A stretch of DNA of 64,000 bases from Dryocosmus kuriphilus (Eukaryota > Arthropoda > Insecta > Hymenoptera > Cynipidae). Positions 24,046-34,437 of this stretch are shown here, piece after piece (position 1 is the stretch's first letter; every line of letters begins with the position of its first letter). The stretch lies in assembly GCA_038277395.1 (NCBI GenBank), contig CM076193.1, forward strand, positions 180,352,601 to 180,416,600, written 5' to 3'. The notes beneath the pieces are model-generated. The model was given only the letters and a program-made list of their open reading frames with translations. It did not search any database and was not told where the DNA came from. The position numbers and the translations under genes were made by a program.

Positions 24046-25212
24046 AATCTGCCCGCTGTGCGGGCATATTCTCATCGCGCGCTAAGCGCGCCGCGCTTTG
24101 CGCGAAGTATGAGCGCGCCTAGGGCGCGCGTCTGTTGGCACTCGCGCTTCGCGCTCGATAAATTATTCACCTCGCGCTACGCGCTCGGTGTTTATAGATC
24201 GTATAAACCTTTAAATTAGAAATTACAAAAGAAATTATTTTACTTAAGGCTCTATCGCCCTTAAGGAATACATTCTCATCATGACACTCGCGCTTCGCGC
24301 TCGATAATTACGTTTCTTTAAAACACATTATAGATTGGTAAAGCTCTTTTTGATTTTCCAAATTTTTACAATACAGGATTTCGATTCTTAAAAGTAAAAC
24401 GATGAGTCTTATAAATAAATTTTGTAGCTATTTCCAAGGTGAACAATTCTGCTTGTTAATATTTTCTCATATCTTGCACAGTTTTGCTGAAAAGTGGTTT
24501 TCTTTATATTTCATAACATATTTCACGAATACCTCAAAAACTACGCGTCTGATCAAAAAAATGATAGAGAGCAAATTTGTAGACAATTTGGAGACGAACA
24601 ACTTTGTCTATTATTATTTTTCCGTATCTTTCATAGTTTGGCGGGAAATTTGAAATCTTTAATTTTTAATAACGTTTTATCGATTAAAACAAAAACCGTG
24701 CATTTTATGAAAAAATGGTTTAAAACAAAATTTGTAGATCTTTTTAGATTGAACAACTTTGTTCTTTACCATTTTTTGGTATCTTGAATATTTTGGCGGG
24801 AAACCACAGTTTTTAAATTTTAATAGCGTTTTCTTGACTGAAACAAAAACCGTTCATTTGATCAAAAAACGGTTAAGACAAAATTTGTAGATTTTTTTGA
24901 GATGAACAATTTTACTTTCTTACGTTTTTTTTGTATCTCTAATAGTTTAGCCGGAAAATGGATTTTTTGATTTTGTGGGGAAAACCGTTTTTGATGGATA
25001 AAACCATAACCGTTGGTCAAAAACCGCTGGTTAACGAACTCGTCCTTTCTTTTTGGACCTTAAAGAAGTGTGCCAAAGCGCAATCTAATCCGATTAGTCC
25101 TTCGAAAGTTATCGTGGGAACAGACGACAACGACAACGACGACAACGCCAACAGACAGACAGACACGGTCGTAAAAACCATTTTTTCGGATTGAGGAGTT
25201 CTTAAAACGTGG
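24046..25212 (-). repeat. Family A repeat, inverted full-type copy cut by gap
   Basis: Starts with a hairpin whose stem is intact but whose loop is changed (GCCCGC-TGT-GCGGGC at about 24050-24064). It runs through the hairpin cluster, the TTAAGG spacer, the subrepeats and the AAC/GAC triplet tract (about 25118-25150). Sequence is lost at the 500-N gap. Confidence 0.85.
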
Positions 25213-25712
25213 NNNNNNNNNNNNNNNNNNNNNNNNNNNNNNNNNNNNNNNNNNNNNNNNNNNNNNNNNNNNNNNNNNNNNNNNNNNNNNNNNNNNNNNN
25301 NNNNNNNNNNNNNNNNNNNNNNNNNNNNNNNNNNNNNNNNNNNNNNNNNNNNNNNNNNNNNNNNNNNNNNNNNNNNNNNNNNNNNNNNNNNNNNNNNNNN
25401 NNNNNNNNNNNNNNNNNNNNNNNNNNNNNNNNNNNNNNNNNNNNNNNNNNNNNNNNNNNNNNNNNNNNNNNNNNNNNNNNNNNNNNNNNNNNNNNNNNNN
25501 NNNNNNNNNNNNNNNNNNNNNNNNNNNNNNNNNNNNNNNNNNNNNNNNNNNNNNNNNNNNNNNNNNNNNNNNNNNNNNNNNNNNNNNNNNNNNNNNNNNN
25601 NNNNNNNNNNNNNNNNNNNNNNNNNNNNNNNNNNNNNNNNNNNNNNNNNNNNNNNNNNNNNNNNNNNNNNNNNNNNNNNNNNNNNNNNNNNNNNNNNNNN
25701 NNNNNNNNNNNN
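25213..25712. other. Assembly gap (500 N)
   Basis: Exactly 500 N. The left side is an A repeat and the right side is unique sequence, so the join is not supported by sequence. Confidence 1.
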
Positions 25713-26659
25713 TCAAATTCGCCACAGCCACAACAATTCCGAAATATTTGCACTAACAAAACACTAATTTCAGGACACTATTATGAAAATATTTATATGT
25801 GGCGTCCTTCAGGAAAGCGAAAACTGACGCCAAATATAACCCAAGCATAACAGTAATGCTAACAGGTCACGTGACCTTTCAATTTTCACGCGCATGACTG
25901 ACGCGCAAGTTTTGACTCTCCGGGAGAGATCATTTGATACTCCGCAGATGGTTGAAATGAGTGAAAACAAGATAGTAATTTTGACCAACCCGGAAAGATA
26001 GCTTGATTATCATAATAGTGAGTCTGAACCTCTGCGGATAGACAAGCTGATCATAAAATGATATTCGTTCTGACTACTTCGGAAAATTTATGGAAGGACC
26101 GTTTGACCATCCAGAAGGTTTCTTTGACTCTCTCAATTTTTGACTCTCGAACTTTGACACTCCATTTTTCTCCGTGCGAACGTACGCTCTGTGGGACGCG
26201 AGTCAGCAACCTAACCATTACCCTAACTCATGAGATGGTGTGTCCTACATTTTTCCATAATACACTCAATCATACACAAGTTTCAAAATATCTCGAGATA
26301 ATTTCATCAATAAATGCTTTTGCGTTAACAATAAATAAAATATGTATATGAAATTTTTAATGTTCAGTTTTACAAAAAGTAAAACTGTAGTATTGATTGA
26401 TATAATAGGATATCTTATTGGCAGAACAAACATTTTTTGCGACAAAAAAAAAACTGCTCTCCGTCGGTACTGGAGCAGTGCCGAATTAATATCTTCTTTA
26501 ATTATTCATGGTGATGAAATTAATTTTCTAATGATCGGCATATTTTATGTAACTTTTTACTTTACACAGAAAAATAGGGTTTCAATCTTTTTTTCTTTTA
26601 CCGAAAAGTTAGTGTTCGGTAATTCCTTAATTACAAATTTTTTCCAACTCCCGTCCCTG
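25713..26659. other. Unique sequence, no gene recognised
   Basis: Sequence of mixed composition without similarity to other parts of the window. A 97-codon ORF at 26058-26351 has no recognisable domain. A 14-bp palindrome around TCACGTGA (25864-25877), several TTTGACTCTC words (about 25910-26160) and a 9-bp hairpin (26365-26387) are visible. I see no exon structure. Confidence 0.6.
25864..25877. promoter_or_regulatory. Palindromic E-box AGGTCACGTGACCT
   Basis: A perfect 14-bp palindrome contains GTCACGTGAC, the extended E-box bound by bHLH-zip factors of the MITF/TFE and USF families. One site without a known gene is weak evidence of function. Confidence 0.25.
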
Positions 26660-29600
26660 TGATAGGCCGTTACTGGGCCGGACTCTGGCTTTTTGACATC
26701 CAAACTGGTTTGCCAGAATAATGCCGACTTTCGGCCCAATAAAGTGCCATTGCTGGGCCAGATTCTGGCTTTTCTACTTCTAACATGGTCTGACGTAGTA
26801 ATTTCAACTTTCGGCCCATTGATGGGCCGTTACTGGGCCGGACTCTGGCTTTCTGACATCCAAACTGGTTTGCCAGAATAATGCAGATTTTTGGCCCAGT
26901 AAAGTGCCACTGCTGGGCCAGATTCTAGCTTTTCTACTTCTAACCTGGTTTGACGTATTAATTTCAACTTTGCGCCCATTGATGGGCCGTTACTGGGCCA
27001 GACTCTGACTTTCTGACATCCAAACTGGTTTGCCAGAATAATGCCGACTTTCGGCCCAATAAAGTGCCATTGCTGGGCCAGATTCTGGCTTTTCTACTTC
27101 TAACATGGTCTGACGTAGTAATTTCAACTTTCGGCCCATTGATGGGCCGTTACTGGGCCGGACTCTGGCTTTCTGACATCCAAACTGGTTTGCCAGAATA
27201 ATGCCGACTTTCGGCCCAGTAAAGTGCCACTGCTGGGCCAGATTCTAGCTTTTCTACTTCTAACCTGGTTTGACGTATTAATTTCAACTTTCGCCCATTG
27301 ATGGGCCGTTACTGGGCCAGACTCTGACTTTCTGACATCCAAACTGGTTTGCCAGAATAATGTCGACTTCCGGCCCAGTAAAGTGCCATTGCTGGGCCAG
27401 ATTCTGGCTTTTCTACTTCTAACATGGTCCGACGTAGTAATTTCAAATTTCGGCCCATTGATGGGCCGTTACTGGGCCGAACTCAGGCTTTCTGACGTCC
27501 AAACTGGTTTGCCAGAATAATGTCGACTTTCGGCCCAGTAAAGTGCCATTGCTGGGCCAGATTCTGGCTTTTCTACTTCTAACATGGTCCGACGTAGTAA
27601 TTTCAAATTTCGGCCCATTGATGGGCCGTTACTGGGCCAGACTCTGACTTTGTGACATCCAAACTGGTTTGCCAGAATAATGCGGACTTTCGGCCCAGTA
27701 AAGTGCCATTGCTGGGCCAGATTCTGGCTTTTCTACTTCTAACATGGTTTGACGTATTAATTTCAACTTTCCGCCCATTGATGGGCCGTTACTGGGCCAG
27801 ACTCTGACTTTCTGACATCCAAACTGGTTTGCCAGAATAATGCCGACTTTCGGCCCAATAAAGTGCCATTGCTGGGCCAGATTCTGGCTTTTCTACTTCT
27901 AACATGGTTTGACGTATTAATTTCAACTTTCCGCCCATTGATGGGCCGTTACTGGGCCAGACTCTGACTTTCTGACATCCAAACTGGTTTGCCAGAATAA
28001 TGCCGACCTTCGGCCCATTAAAGTGCCATTGCTGGGCCAGATTCTGGCTTTTCTACTTCTAACATGGTTTGACGTATTAATTTCAACTTTCCGCCCATTG
28101 ATGGGCTGTTACTGGGCCGGACTCTGGCTTTCTGACATCCAAACTGGTTTGCCAGAATAATGCCGACCTTCGCCCATTAAAGTGCCATTGCTGGGCCAGA
28201 TTCTGGCTTTTCTACTTCTAACATGGTCTGACGAACCCAAACTGGTTTTGCCAGTTGTCGACCTTCGGCCCAGTAAAGTGCCATTTGGGCCAGATTCTGG
28301 CTTTTTACTTCTAACATGGTCTGACGTAGTAATTTCAACCATTGATGGGCCGTTACTGGGCCGGACTCTGGCTTTCTGACATCCAAACTGGTTTGCCAGA
28401 ATAATGCAGATTTTTGGCCCAGTAAAGTGCCACTGCTGGGCCAGATTCTAGCTTTTCTACTTCTAACCTGGTTTGACGTATTAATTTCAACTTTGCGCCC
28501 ATTGATGGGCCGTTACTGGGCCAGACTCTGACTTTCTGACATCCAAACTGGTTTGCCAGAATAATGCCGACTTTCGGCCCAATAAAGTGTCATTGCTGGG
28601 CCAGATTCTGGCTTTTCTACTTCTAACATGGTCTGACGTAGTAATTTCAACTTTCGGCCCATTGATGGGCCGTTACTGGGCCGGACTCTGGCTTTCTGAC
28701 ATCCAAACTGGTTTGCCAGAATAATGCAGATTTTTGGCCCAGTAAAGTGCCACTGCTGGGCCAGATTCTAGCTTTTCTACTTCTAACCTGGTTTGACGTA
28801 TTAATTTCAACTTTCCCCATTGATGGGCCGTTACTGGGCCGGACTCTGGCTTTCTGACATCCAAACTGGTTTGCCAGAATAGTGCAGATTTTCGGCCCAG
28901 TAAAGTGCCACTGCTGGGCCAGATTCTAGCTTTTCTACTTCTAACCTGGTTTGACGTATTAATTTCAACTTTCCGCCCATTGATGGGCCGTTACTGGGCC
29001 AGACTCTGACTTTCTGACATCCAAACTGGTTTGCCAGAATAATGTCGACTTCCGGCCCAGTAAAGTGCCATTTCTGGGCCAGATTCTGGCTTTTCTACTT
29101 CTAACATGGTCCGACGTAGTAATTTCAAATTTCGGCCCATTGATGGGCCGTTACTGGGCCGAACTCAGGCTTTCTGACGTCCAAACTGGTTTGCCAGAAT
29201 AATGTCGACTTTCGGCCCAGTAAAGTGCCATTGCTGGGCCAGATTCTGGCTTTTCTACTTCTAACATGGTCCGACGTAGTAATTTCAAATTTCGGCCCAT
29301 TGATGGGCCGTTACTGGGCCAGACTCTGACTTTCTGACATCCAAACTGGTTTGCCAGAATAATGCGGACTTTGGGCCCAGTAAAGTGCCATTGCTGGGCC
29401 AGATTCTGGCTTTTCTACTTCTAACATGGTTTGACGTATTAATTTCAACTTTCCGCCCATTGATGGGCCGTTACTGGGCCAGACTCTTACTTTCTGACAT
29501 CCAAACTGGTTTGCCAGAATAATGCCGACTTTCGGCCCAATAAAGTGCCATTGCTGGGCCAGATTCTGGCTTTTCTACTTCTAACATGGTTTGACGTATT

Positions 29601-30178
29601 AATTTCAACTTTCCGCCCATTGATGGGCCGTTACTGGGCCGAACTCAGGCTTTCTGACGTCCAAACTGGTTTGCCAGAATAATGTCGACTTCCGGCCCAG
29701 TAAAGTGCCATTGCTGGGCCAGATTCTGGCTTTTCTACTTCTAACATGGTTTGACGTATTAATTTCAACTTTCCGCCCATTGATGGGCCGTTACTGGGCC
29801 GAACTCAGGCTTTCTGACGTCCAAACTGGTTTGCCAGAATAATGTCGACTTCCGGCCCAGTAAAGTGCCATTGCTGGGCCAGATTCTGGCTTTTATACTT
29901 CTAACATGGTCTGACGTAGTAATTTCAACTTTCGGCCCATTGATGGGCCGTTACTGGGCCGGACTCTGGCTTTCTGACATCCAAACTGGTTTGCCAGAAT
30001 AATGCCGACTTTCGGCCCAGTAAAGTGCCATCGCTGGGCCAGATTCTGGCTTTTCTACTTCTAACATGGTCTGACGTAGTAATTTCAACTTTCGGCCCAT
30101 TGATGGGCCGTTACTGGGCCGGACTATGGCTTTTCCACTTCCAACATGGTTTGCCGGAGTAATGCCAAATTTCGGCCC
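26660..30178. repeat. 160-bp satellite array, about 22 units
   Basis: GATGGGCCGTTACTGGGCC (first copy GATAGGCC) recurs at about 26660, 26821, 26981, 27141, 27300, 27460, 27620, 27780, 27940, 28100, 28346, 28506, 28666, 28824, 28983, 29143, 29303, 29463, 29623, 29783, 29943 and 30103. Each unit is a dimer of two ~80-bp halves. One half holds GGACTCTGGCTTTCTGACATCC and the other AGATTCTGGCTTTTCTACTTC, and both close on CGGCCCA. Around 28240-28340 the array is irregular, with small deletions. Short ORFs in it are shadows of the period. Confidence 0.95.
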
Positions 30179-30360
30179 TGTAATAAGCTATTGCCAAGCT
30201 TCGGTAGAAGCTTGGTAAACTTAAAATGCCAATGTACTGTGCCAGTACTGGGACAACACTGGGCCGATTTGATCGCTGATATTGGCCCAGTAACATTGGC
30301 CAACACTTGGCTGCCAAGATTGGCCCAGTATTGGACCATGTTTTCAGTACCGGCAATTCG
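30179..30360. repeat. Degenerate satellite-like border
   Basis: Sequence rich in TTGGCCCAGTA, TGGGCCGATTT and GGCCAACACTTGG lies between the satellite and the foldback. A 9-bp inverted pair CCAAGCTTC/GAAGCTTGG lies at 30193-30213. It looks like diverged half-units of the satellite. Confidence 0.6.
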
Positions 30361-30580
30361 CACTTGGGATCTCTTTGTACGGCAATAGGAGCGGTAATAT
30401 TACCTATGCATTCAAAATTAATTGCCGTACAAATAGTGATATTTTTTTCAGGGATATCTCGTTGAGTCGGTTCAAAAAAAATATATGAATAATTCAGTTT
30501 ATTAAGCTACACTAAAATTTATAATAAATGACTTTAGTTTGTTAATCTGGATTTTAAAACTCTTGCAAAGCGGTATCAAA

Positions 30581-30672
30581 CATTGGTGAAGATGCAGTTA
30601 AAACTCTCTACGAGTAATCAAAATATGTATTTTGATTACCCGTGGAGAGTTTTAACTTCATATCCACCAATG
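30581..30672. repeat. 92-nt hairpin inside foldback arm (left)
   Basis: CATTGGTGAAGATG and its imperfect complement CATATCCACCAATG close a stem that continues through AACTCTC and GATTACTCG-type words to a centre at ATATGTAT. The same 92-nt hairpin lies in the right arm at 32718-32809. Confidence 0.8.
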
Positions 30673-31503
30673 TATAATAAATTGAGAGCATACATAATGA
30701 AGCTCAATAAATGTACTTTCAACCACACCTCTGACGTTTGTAGTTATTGATTTTTTTAAATCCGAAAATATAACGATAAAATGTGCTTAATACAGGTTTA
30801 CTATTAATTATCGTGGTATAGTTTGAAATGAAATTATAATTAATTTTTATTTCAAGCTTTTAAGCACCCAAGTTTTAATTTAAAATTTTTAAATTTGTTG
30901 TTAACTCTATAATTAATATTGAAAACGATCGAAACTCGCCTCTTCTTGGTTTTTGTTACTTTATCAACCATTATTTTTTTCTGCCAACCCCAATAAATGC
31001 AATTATTTTTTCTTATACTACCTGACACGAGCGTCTAATTGCAATAACACTTAGGCCCGCCCGATCCCGGAAAAATTGAGGTTTCACCGAATTTACTAGG
31101 AAAAAATCGAATCGACATTCATTCCGTTGCATCCTTCGGTTGGGGAATCTTCTGAAAACTTGAGTTTCCAAGAGCTGTCGTGAGTGGGTCATTATTTTTA
31201 TTGTTAATTATAGCATTAACAATAATTTAAAATGATTTTGAGCAATACATAAAGTGTCATAAACTTTTTCGGTCTCCTCAAGGTAGCAAAATATATTCGC
31301 ACACTTGACTTTTTGCCGGAAAAAGGGGGGAAATCATGGCATTTCCGGACTCGGGCGGGCTTGAAAACTACTCGAGCTTGTTGCTAATATCAATCTACTA
31401 TTCCGAGAAAAATAATTGCGTTGATTGAAACTGGCAGCGAAAAATGGGAGCGCTTAAAGTATCATTTATAACACACTAAAACCACTCTGGAAGATAAGAA
31501 GAA

Positions 31504-31830
31504 CGATAAAAAAACCCCCGAGATGTAAGATTGAATAGAGGAATACGATTTAGTGTAAATTATTTGTCAGTCTAAAATGAATAAAAATATAAGTACATTT
31601 TGATTGAAAAAAAGAACAAGATGTGTTTGGATATTATTTCCGAGATGTCGCTCCACGAGTTTCGTCTGTATGACTAAAGGGTGATAGAATTTTTAATCAT
31701 ATCATAATATGCATCTTTAAAAAAAGCAGCACAGTAGTGCTACATTTATGGACGTTCTCTAGTCAGTTCCCATCCCCAAGTGAAAAATTTTTGTTCAATC
31801 TTTGACAAATTTTTGTAAAGTCACTTTGTC
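31504..31830. other. Spacer of foldback 1
   Basis: 327 bp of single-copy AT-rich sequence between the arms. No open frame of note and no known motif. Confidence 0.6.
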
Positions 31831-32717
31831 ACTCTTCTTATCTTCCAGAGTGTTTTTAGTGTATTATAAATGATACTTTAAGCGCTCCCATTTTTCCCTG
31901 CCAGTTTCAATCAACGCAATTATTTTTCTCGGAATAGTAGATTGATATTAGCAACAAGCTCGAGTAGTTTTCAAGCCCGCCCAAGTCCGGAAATGCCGTG
32001 ATTTCCCCCCTTTTTCCGGCAAAAAGCCAAGTGTGCGAATATATTTTGCTACCTTGAGAAGACCGAAAAAGTTTATGCCACTTTATGTATTGCTCCAAAT
32101 TGTTTTAAATTATTGTTAATGCTATAATTAACAATAAAAATAATGACCCACTCACGACAGCTCTTGGAAACTCAAGTTATCAGAAGATTCCCCAACCGAA
32201 AGATGCAAGGGAATGAATGTCGATTCGATTTTTTCCTAGTAAATTGGGTAAACCTCAATTTTTCCGGGATCGGGCGGGTCTAAGTGTTATTGCAATTAGA
32301 CGCTCGTGTCAGGTAGCATAAGAAAAAATAATTGCATTTATTGGGGTTGGCAGAAAAAAATAATGGTTGATAAAGTAACAAGAACCAAGAAGAGGCGAGT
32401 TTCGATCGGGAATTCAGTTTGATAATTCAGTTTTCAAGCTGCTGGCGCTCGCAGGCGATCGTTTTCAATATTAATTATAGGGTTAACAACAAATTTAAAA
32501 ATTTTAAATTAAAACTTGGGTGCTTAAAAGCTTGAAATAAAAATTCATTATAATTTCATTTCAAACTATACCACGATAATTAATAGTAAACCTGTATCAA
32601 GCGCATTTTATCGTTATATTTTCGGATTTAAAAAAATCAATAACTACAAACGTCAGAGGTGTGGTTGCAAGTACATTTATTGAGCTTCATTATGTATGCT
32701 CTCAATTTATTATTATA

Positions 32718-32809
32718 CATTGGTGGATATGAAGTTAAAACTCTCCACGGGTAATCAAAATACATATTTTGATTACTCGTAGAGAGTTTTAACTTCATCT
32801 TCACCAATG
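32718..32809. repeat. 92-nt hairpin inside foldback arm (right)
   Basis: Reverse counterpart of 30581-30672, of equal length, with compensating and non-compensating differences. Each arm can therefore fold on itself as well as on the other arm. Confidence 0.8.
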
Positions 32810-33037
32810 TTTGATACCGCCTTGCACGAGTTTTAAAATCCAGATTAACAAACTAAAGTCATTTATTATAAATTTTAGCGTAGTTTAATAAACTGAATTA
32901 TTCATATATTCTTTTTGAACCGAATCAACGAGATATCCCTAAAAAAAATATCACTATTTGTACGGCAATTAATTTTGAATGCATAGGTAATATTACCGCT
33001 CCTATTGCCGTACAAAGAGATGTTACGCCCAAGCGTG

Positions 33038-33326
33038 AGTTTTGCCCAGTACCTATAAGCTGCATCAGAGGCACGTGGAGCCGCGAACGTTGCCGACATT
33101 AGAAAATGTTTCGCTAACTGGACATGTAAAATGTCATGTTTCCCATTTTACCCCAGACACCATTATAACCCGACCATGAGAATGATATTTTCTTGAGCGG
33201 CAAATAAAGCGGCAATTATCTACGTATTGAAAAGTAATTGTCGTACGAAGGGAAGCTATTTTCCAGGGGGTGTCTCGCTAACTTGAGACTCAAGTTAGCG
33301 GACCATGCAATTTTTTTAAAAAATAA
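33038..33326. repeat. Left part of a ~400-bp repeat split by an insertion
   Basis: 33016-33280 matches 36150-36397 (CATCAGAGGCACGTGGAGCC, TGACATTTTACATG region, CGTACGAAGGGAAG). The match resumes at 34327-34437 after the 1,000-bp palindrome. An extra segment at 33281-33305 is a 25-bp palindrome with CGCTAACTTGAG arms. Confidence 0.8.
33281..33308. repeat. Palindrome of two CGCTAACTTGAG ends
   Basis: CGCTAACTTGAG is followed after one base by CTCAAGTTAGCG. The same word (CCCGCTAACTTGATAGACG) closes the surrounding repeat at about 34437 and at about 36520. This looks like two element ends joined back to back. Confidence 0.6.
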
Positions 33327-34326
33327 CACAGGCCGACAAATGAGGTGGACCCTCTGACCCAGATACCAGAATATACTTTTCCAAAGGTTTTTGAGGCGCT
33401 GAATCCGAATTCGAGGTCCAAATCTCTCAATTGGCTCTGGTTTCCGAGATATCCTAACCTAAAAGTGCAAAAATAGCGATTTTTGCCTATATTTGAGGTT
33501 ATGTAGCATCGGATTTGTTCTTTTTCTCAAAAAGCTATATATATAATTTTAAAATATAAGCCTTGCCCTTTCAAATGCCGTTAATCTTATTTAAATATCT
33601 CTTTTTTTCGCAGAGATATCGCATTTTGAAATTTTTATGTTTGGGAATTTACCTATACCTAAAAAACCCATTTATGGCTACGTGTATATTACTCGCTTCG
33701 ATTTTTTATTAGAAAATAGTAAAAAGTTATTGAAAATAAATAACATCTTACTTTTTTTTATACAAGAAAAACCTACTCGTCCAGAATCGTAGCTCGGATT
33801 TTTTTAATTTTCCGAAGAATATCGAATATGGCCGACATAAATGGGCTAAAGTTACAATATACCAAATTTCCTGCAACAATTTTTTTTACTGCATGGCGAC
33901 GAAAAATGCAAAATTTTGATGAAATAAATCAATTTTGATTATGACGATACCGCTCGTAGCCGAACCCAGAGTAATATACACGTATCTATAAATGGGTTTT
34001 TAGGTATAGGTAAATTCCCAAACATAAAAACTTCAAAATGCGATATATCTGCGAAAAAAAGAGATATTTAAATAAAACTTAACGGCATTTGAAAGGGCAA
34101 GGCTTATATTTTAAAATTATATATATAGCTTTTTGAGAAAAAGAACAAATCCGATGCTACATAACCTCAAATATAGGCAAAAATCGCTATTTTTGCACTT
34201 TTAGGTTAGGATATCTCGGAAACCAGAGCCAGTTGAGAGATTTGGACCTCGAATTCGGATTCAGCGCATCAAAAACCTTTGGAAAAGTATATTCTGGTTT
34301 CTGGGTAAAAATCTTGTCGGCCTGTG
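33327..34326. mobile_element. Palindromic CACAGGCC transposon, 1,000 bp, non-autonomous
   Basis: Termini CACAGGCCGACAA and TTGTCGGCCTGTG are exact inverted repeats, flanked by TAA on both sides (33324-33326 and 34327-34329), which fits a 3-bp target duplication. The arms are about 365 bp and nearly identical (33327-33690 and 33975-34326), and the centre is about 280 bp. A related copy of the interrupted host repeat stands without the insertion near 36400, which supports the borders. About 95 bp of the terminus resemble 62971-63065. No transposase is encoded. Confidence 0.88.
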
Positions 34327-34437
34327 TAATTAACGGCAAATTCTGGGAATTCCACGGCATGAAAACGGCAATTAAACGACAATTTTTGGTCCAGCCAAAA
34401 ATTATTTTCCGAATAGTAGTCCCGCTAACTTGATAGA
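34327..34437. repeat. Right part of the ~400-bp repeat
   Basis: Matches 36418-36525 (GGCAAATTCTGGGAATTCC to CCCGCTAACTTGATAGACG). Confidence 0.8.

Larger units (their letters stand above)
30361..33037. mobile_element. Foldback element 1 with ~1.15-kb inverted arms
   Basis: The left arm (30361-31503) is matched in reverse by the right arm (31831-33037) around a 327-bp spacer. Both outer ends carry ATCTCTTTGTACGGCAATAGG and a CTTGGG word. The right arm has an extra ~50 bp at about 32409-32461 and a 6-bp CGTAAC insertion near its end. Scattered substitutions between arms show that they are not an assembly mirror artefact. No transposase is seen. It is probably a non-autonomous foldback of unknown superfamily. 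Confidence 0.8.

Noticed and set aside
25060..25850. Long frames running through the N gap (and those at 56152-56795)
   Set aside because: Almost entirely X from the 500-N gaps. No real sequence evidence.
26693..29000. Several 60-80-codon frames in the satellite
   Set aside because: They follow the 160-bp period and end at unit irregularities. No protein signature.
26821..30100. Regular repeats considered as a CRISPR array
   Set aside because: Units are contiguous without unique spacers, and the DNA is eukaryotic.
31907..32098. 63-codon minus-strand frame in the right arm of foldback 1
   Set aside because: No domain, and the corresponding sequence in the other arm is not kept as the same protein.
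30361..33037. Foldback 1 considered as an assembly mirror artefact
   Set aside because: The arms differ by many substitutions and indels, which a mirror artefact would not show.
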